Source of the DNA: Hellea sp.
GTDB taxonomy: Bacteria > Pseudomonadota > Alphaproteobacteria > Caulobacterales > Maricaulaceae
DNA: 40,485 nucleotides
Direction: 5' to 3'
Assembly: GCA_020627655.1 (NCBI GenBank)
Contig: JAHDGM010000011.1
Location: 1 to 40,485 of the forward strand
The notes under the pieces are model-generated. The model saw nothing but the letters and a program-made list of their open reading frames with translations, searched no databases and had not been told where the DNA came from. Made by a program: the position numbers and the translations under genes. Of this stretch, positions 36,896 through 40,485 are shown in pieces. The first letter of the stretch is position 1. Each line of letters begins with the position of its first letter.

Positions 36896-38806
36896 TCACT
36901 CGATAGGCAACTGGTTCACTACCCACTCAGCCCCAACTGGTGAAAGATGAATTTGGTCACGATAGAGACTTTTGCCCGAAACTAAAAGCTTACATTCTTT
37001 TACATCCTCACAGAAGATATCACTCATAGAAATCGACAATGTGTTTTCTAACTTAAAATATGTGGGTTGAAGGGACTGTATTTCCGAATGAAATTCGTCC
37101 GCATGCGCAAACATATTATCCGCAAGATGATCATAAATTCTCTCATCAACCTTTGTGGGTATATCGCTATATTGCCCCAACAAACGAGGAACAATGTCAT
37201 CTCGAACGTGAGGGCCTAGGAGCATAATTTTCGCCTCACTCTTTTCAAGAAGCTCTAAGGTTCTACCCAAAAATATCCTCGTATTTCTTGAATTGTAAAA
37301 ATTCCCAGCAACAATTATTAAATCAAAACCCCTTGAATTTTGAACAAAGCTAATGGCCCTTAAATTATGCTCTTCACAATCTTTATTTGGACTTTTTTCC
37401 AATATTGGGGAACAAGCACTCTTCGTGATTTGAGAAATTTCCCAATTTTTAGATTTCGCCAGCTCGTTTAATGCAAGGCTATATTGTGCAGCGATACTAT
37501 CCCCGAAAAGGAGCACATTTAATTTCTTAGGCGATGTTTTTAAGCAGCCATTTTCCTTATATCTTTCAATGCTAACAATTTTATCTTCAAAAAAACATCG
37601 ATTTAACGCGTATTGATTCCCATTTTTATTTATAGCATTGCGAAGTTCGAGGGTATATTCAGACGGAGACACGAAGTGCCCCGCTCTATTAACCATATAA
37701 GTCGAAATAACCATATTAAAGATGAACAATATGATCACTGTACTCATAGCTTTCGAACTAAAACTATTGGATTTTTGTTCGCGCAATGGAGTTTCGACAT
37801 ATCGATATAACAGAAAGCCAGAAATCAAGCAGACAACTAACTTTACAACAATTAATATTATCTCATTGGGTGAGAATTTCGGAAATAGAAGTGGCCAAAA
37901 GATAATTATTGGCCAATGAACCAAATAAAGCGAATAAGAAAAATCACCGATTAATTTAAAAGGCTTCAAAAATACAAGTGTAAGGGGTTTAAGTTTTAAA
38001 TCACACGCAAAAGTTATGCTAACAGGTAACAAAACAAATAATGCAATGACTCCAGGAATTTTCGATGAATCGTTCAAAACGAAAAAACACATAGATGTTA
38101 TTAGTATTGAAATAAGAAAGGTAGTTTTTGCCCATCTAGAATTGGTTCCATACTTTCTAACAAGTAATGCAAAGAACCCTCCAATCGCAAACTCAAATAT
38201 ACGAAATGGCAATAGATAAAAAGCCGTGGAAGAGTTAATCCGAACAAAATATTCTGAACTAATAATAGATATCCCAAACAGGCATAAGATCAGAACAAAC
38301 AAGGCTTTTTCGCTCTTAAATATCCTTGAGAAACCAAATAAAATAAGAGGCCAAATTAAGTAGAATTGTTCCTCTACCCCTAGTGACCAAGTATGTAAAA
38401 GGGGGTCAATCGAAGATGATGTATCAAAATAATCCGTAGTACGCCAAAAGAAGAAGTTACTTACCGCGAATATAGCAGCGATGCTAGATTTAGCCGTCGT
38501 CTCAACTCTATCGGGAGGGAAAAATACAATAGCCGCCACTAAAGTCAGTGCTATTACTGTATATAAGGCAGGGAAAAGCCTTTTCACCCTTCGTTTGAAG
38601 AACTTTTGCATTGACCAAGTACCTAATTCGACCTGATCCATAATATGTTTAGTCATAAGATAGCCAGAGACCGCAAAGAATACGTCAACACCAAGATACC
38701 CACCTGGAAGCAATTGAGGCTTTATGTGGAATATGACCACTGCAAGTACAGCAATGCAACGCCATATTTGAATATCAACTCTTTGTCGCTTCTTAACTTC
38801 TAACAT
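36896..38806 (-). CDS. AT3-SGNH surface-glycan O-acyltransferase (OafA-like)
   Basis: This is a 636-residue membrane enzyme expected to acetylate O-antigen or another surface glycan. The N-terminal AT3 domain has about ten spans, with H27 (VIFHIKP), VFFAVSGYL, the RRVKRLFPALY block and LHTWSLGVEEQFYLIWP. An eleventh hydrophobic segment (about 353-372) links to a periplasmic SGNH domain with GDSIA (435-439) and the C-terminal DQIHLSP dyad. Base composition is clearly more AT-rich than neighbours. It lies inside the phage late region, between tail and lysis genes, with 173 bases in front. Confidence 0.93.
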   Translation of the reverse strand: MLEVKKRQRVDIQIWRCIAVLAVVIFHIKPQLLPGGYLGVDVFFAVSGYLMTKHIMDQVELGTWSMQKFFKRRVKRLFPALYTVIALTLVAAIVFFPPDRVETTAKSSIAAIFAVSNFFFWRTTDYFDTSSSIDPLLHTWSLGVEEQFYLIWPLILFGFSRIFKSEKALFVLILCLFGISIISSEYFVRINSSTAFYLLPFRIFEFAIGGFFALLVRKYGTNSRWAKTTFLISILITSMCFFVLNDSSKIPGVIALFVLLPVSITFACDLKLKPLTLVFLKPFKLIGDFSYSLYLVHWPIIIFWPLLFPKFSPNEIILIVVKLVVCLISGFLLYRYVETPLREQKSNSFSSKAMSTVIILFIFNMVISTYMVNRAGHFVSPSEYTLELRNAINKNGNQYALNRCFFEDKIVSIERYKENGCLKTSPKKLNVLLFGDSIAAQYSLALNELAKSKNWEISQITKSACSPILEKSPNKDCEEHNLRAISFVQNSRGFDLIIVAGNFYNSRNTRIFLGRTLELLEKSEAKIMLLGPHVRDDIVPRLLGQYSDIPTKVDERIYDHLADNMFAHADEFHSEIQSLQPTYFKLENTLSISMSDIFCEDVKECKLLVSGKSLYRDQIHLSPVGAEWVVNQLPIE

Positions 38807-38882
38807 ATCAATCGATTTTTGCTTTCTAAATTCTCTAGCCTAACCACAGAGTAATCGTCTCCATCATGCTATGATTGCAAAT

Positions 38883-38909
38883 GGTATAATCAAATTCAAA
38901 TATCAACAA
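38883..38909 (-). promoter_or_regulatory. Weak candidate promoter of the phage acyltransferase gene
   Basis: In the AT-rich 173-base gap 38807-38979, the minus strand reads TTGTTG (38904-38909) and TATACC (38883-38888) with a 15-base spacer, about 75 bases before the acyltransferase ATG. The match is poor, but a gene of this kind would be expected to be expressed in the lysogen. Confidence 0.25.
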
Positions 38910-38979
38910 ATAAAGGCTACAAATATAATAAAATACCACAATAGCTCACGACTTGGCGTATAAGCACCATGAAACATGT

Positions 38980-39687
38980 TTAAATCAATGTAACATTGCT
39001 AGAATACCGATGATGTGAATTTGGATTCGCGCCTGCGGCTACACTATGAAAAGCAATTTCAGAAATGTTGGACAACGAAGTTGCATTTAAGTCCGCATGC
39101 AGACGTGAACCATCTGAAGCAAAAAATAGGCGGGCGGAATTCGTAAGCGACTGTGTAATAGTTGATCCATATATATATATTGCCGCACTCCCTACCCCAT
39201 TCCAGAGTCCAAACATCCCATACGGACCTTTTGAACTGTCCAAATGAATATCCACAGAATTTAAATAGAGGCCGCTGCCGCCACGCATCCAAAACCCACC
39301 AGGCAGACTGCCGTGGTTACTTGAATCCATAACTGTGATTTTTGCATTTGTCGCACCAGTAGCTTTTGAAATATTCAAAAACGTATTGCCTTTCGTCGAT
39401 ACGTAATAATCCATTACCACATCACCTATTACGTAAACATAGTTTTGCTTATTAAACTCCATTAATTCACAGACACGCTGCCATGTTTGCACAGCATTCC
39501 CGACCTGCTTACCATCATTTAAGTCGTTGCCGTTTTCACTCCAATAGATAACGACATTAGTAATCAGTATATCTAAAACCCCATCAACTCGCCCTGTATC
39601 CACAGATGAGTTACCATCATCCCCCTTAACCCCTTGATTGCCTTTCGGACCTCTAGGAACAAATATCACTCTACTTTGCGCTGTCAT
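38980..39687 (-). CDS. Phage tail fibre/spike-like protein with collagen-like repeat
   Basis: The 235 residues open with a short segment (MTAQSRVIFVPR) and then G-x-y triplets (GPKGNQGVKGDDG, about 13-25), a collagen-like trimerising stretch. The rest is rich in Ser, Gly, Asn and beta-branched residues with evenly spaced short strands, consistent with a beta-helix or beta-sandwich receptor-binding domain. It resembles distal tail fibre or spike proteins, though I recognise no exact family. The start overlaps the preceding gene by 4 bases (ATGA). Confidence 0.7.
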   Translation of the reverse strand: MTAQSRVIFVPRGPKGNQGVKGDDGNSSVDTGRVDGVLDILITNVVIYWSENGNDLNDGKQVGNAVQTWQRVCELMEFNKQNYVYVIGDVVMDYYVSTKGNTFLNISKATGATNAKITVMDSSNHGSLPGGFWMRGGSGLYLNSVDIHLDSSKGPYGMFGLWNGVGSAAIYIYGSTITQSLTNSARLFFASDGSRLHADLNATSLSNISEIAFHSVAAGANPNSHHRYSSNVTLI

Positions 39688-40133
39688 TGAGCAGTCTCCG
39701 TCACATGAAAATTGCCTGCCAAAATCACATTTTGATCAGGAGTTGTTTGTCTTAAGGCGTAGTATAGCTGGACACCTTCAATATTATTTTCAGATTTGGG
39801 TAAATTGGCAAACGCCGTTTGCGCCGAAGTTATGTTAATCACTGTAGTCTTGACCGTATCGGTCAAAGCTTTACCACAAGGGAGCCACTCGGCTTGATAA
39901 CGACACTCATCAACCAAATTTTGATAAGTATTTGTCTCGATTGTTTTGCTTACAACCAGACTAGCTACGCGCTCTTCCGCCCCGGGATATAAAGAGACCA
40001 CACATTCCAGCGCCGCGCCGGTAAGATCCAGTTCATGAAAATCCATAGTCGGGCTGTTGAAATCTTCTGAGCGGCAAACGCCCAAGTCAAAAGATGGTAC
40101 TCCGGCAAGTGCCAGTTGATTAGAATAGATCAT
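39684..40133 (-). CDS. Uncharacterised phage tail-associated protein
   Basis: This 149-residue protein of unknown family has no signal peptide or membrane span. It has mixed alpha/beta character, with a stretch (SKTIETNTYQNLVDECRYQ) and a C-terminal region (VILAGNFHVTETAQ). It lies between a beta-rich phage protein and the collagen-like fibre gene, so tail fibre assembly or attachment is the best contextual guess. AAGGAAC, which overlaps the stop of the preceding gene, is its ribosome-binding site. Confidence 0.6.
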   Translation of the reverse strand: MIYSNQLALAGVPSFDLGVCRSEDFNSPTMDFHELDLTGAALECVVSLYPGAEERVASLVVSKTIETNTYQNLVDECRYQAEWLPCGKALTDTVKTTVINITSAQTAFANLPKSENNIEGVQLYYALRQTTPDQNVILAGNFHVTETAQ

Positions 40134-40141
40134 AATGTTCC

Positions 40142-40485
40142 TTAAAGACCGTTATTTTCGTTCATGATGAAAACAGGTATCTGCACTTCGGCTGTATCCC
40201 CGCCATCGGTCACAACAGCCTTATACGTCGCAAACTTCCCATTACCCAATACAGCACTGAATTGCGTTGTAGAACTCGTTGGGTTTGTCACTGTGAAATC
40301 ATCACCGGATATTTTGACATAAGAAATGGTCTCCGCCCCTGATCCATTATTGACGGTCAAAGTAATACTGTTTGTGTAAATGGTTTGGGCCTCAATTACC
40401 CCGTCGCCCCAAGCCGATGCCGGTGAAACCGTAACGCTCAGATTCCCCCCACTGGTGACAACATTTTCAATATTGGCATCCTGAG
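40142..40485 (-). CDS. Phage structural protein, beta-rich C-terminal part (start outside window)
   Basis: The reading frame is open from the window edge to a stop at 40142, giving 113 complete codons. The sequence is beta-rich (for example LTVNNGSGAETISYVKIS and TYKAVVTDGGDTAEVQIPVF), like an immunoglobulin-type or carbohydrate-binding domain of a tail protein. No start is visible; the apparent TTG start at 40360 is internal. Position upstream of the fibre genes supports a tail role. Confidence 0.6.
   Translation of the reverse strand, partial: QDANIENVVTSGGNLSVTVSPASAWGDGVIEAQTIYTNSITLTVNNGSGAETISYVKISGDDFTVTNPTSSTTQFSAVLGNGKFATYKAVVTDGGDTAEVQIPVFIMNENNGL

Larger units (their letters stand above)
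35717..40485 (-). mobile_element. Prophage-like element, lysis and tail end, continues beyond window
   Basis: Seven consecutive minus-strand genes from 35821 outward include an overlapping spanin pair, a DUF5675-type protein and a collagen-like tail protein. Several neighbours overlap by 4 bases, as in phage late operons. The element must end between the outer spanin gene (35821) and ftsB (35716). No integrase, portal, terminase or head gene is in view, so its type is unknown. A tailocin or other phage-derived particle is possible, although spanins plus a possible endolysin would also fit those. Confidence 0.8.

Noticed and set aside
35717-40485. Gene transfer agent remnant
   Set aside because: The visible genes (spanins, DUF5675, acyltransferase, collagen-like fibre) do not match the conserved Rhodobacter-type GTA tail genes, so an ordinary prophage is more likely.

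Overview
This window reads as a stretch of an alphaproteobacterial chromosome of moderate G+C. It is built from gene blocks typical of that class: clpP-clpX-lon followed by tRNA-Val, dusB-ntrB-ntrC-ntrY-ntrX-trkA-trkH-hfq-hflX, the fused ispDF gene, ccmABCD, and ftsB-pdhA-pdhB-pdhC-lpd with lipA and a COQ10-like gene. The E1-beta subunit carries a lipoyl domain, which also fits this class. I cannot name the order or genus from the sequence alone.

Region by region. (1) 1-6155, minus strand: the 5' part of tRNA-Val(TAC), lon, clpX, clpP and tig, a proteostasis block. A clear intrinsic terminator follows tig, and a heat-shock-like promoter may precede lon. (2) 6362-10635: a DedA-family membrane protein, then a convergent gap with strong inverted repeats, ccmE, and a tightly overlapping ccmA-ccmB-ccmC-ccmD-mazG operon. 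The 36-residue ccmD is easy to miss. (3) 10621-22225, minus strand: hflX, hfq, trkH, trkA and the two nitrogen two-component systems NtrYX and NtrBC, with dusB first. Both regulators lack a normal GAFTGA sigma-54 contact loop, and in NtrC the whole loop is deleted. (4) 22290-29195: ispDF, pncC, an exported M17 aminopeptidase, a family 2 glycosyltransferase, a COQ10/RatA-like gene, lipA and a membrane acyltransferase. The two surface-polysaccharide genes look like insertions in an otherwise conserved chain. (5) 29210-35716, minus strand: lpd, an envelope protein of unknown function, pdhC, pdhB, pdhA and ftsB.

(6) 35821-40485, minus strand: the end of a prophage-like element that runs out of the window. 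Reading in its direction of transcription there are three tail-associated genes (one with a collagen-like repeat), an AT-rich O-acyltransferase with a C-terminal SGNH domain, a DUF5675-type protein, and an overlapping inner/outer spanin pair. The spanins identify a lysis module, which makes the DUF5675 protein a candidate endolysin. The acyltransferase is a candidate lysogenic-conversion gene. The element abuts ftsB, so one attachment site probably lies in 35717-35820.

The points most worth following up are the sigma-54-uncoupled NtrC, the phage lysis/conversion cassette, the structured convergent gap at 7037-7142, and the exported aminopeptidase. No CRISPR array, insertion sequence or rRNA was seen. 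No gene-free stretch exceeds 300 bases; the longest are 6926-7169 and the tig/dedA divergent gap 6156-6361.
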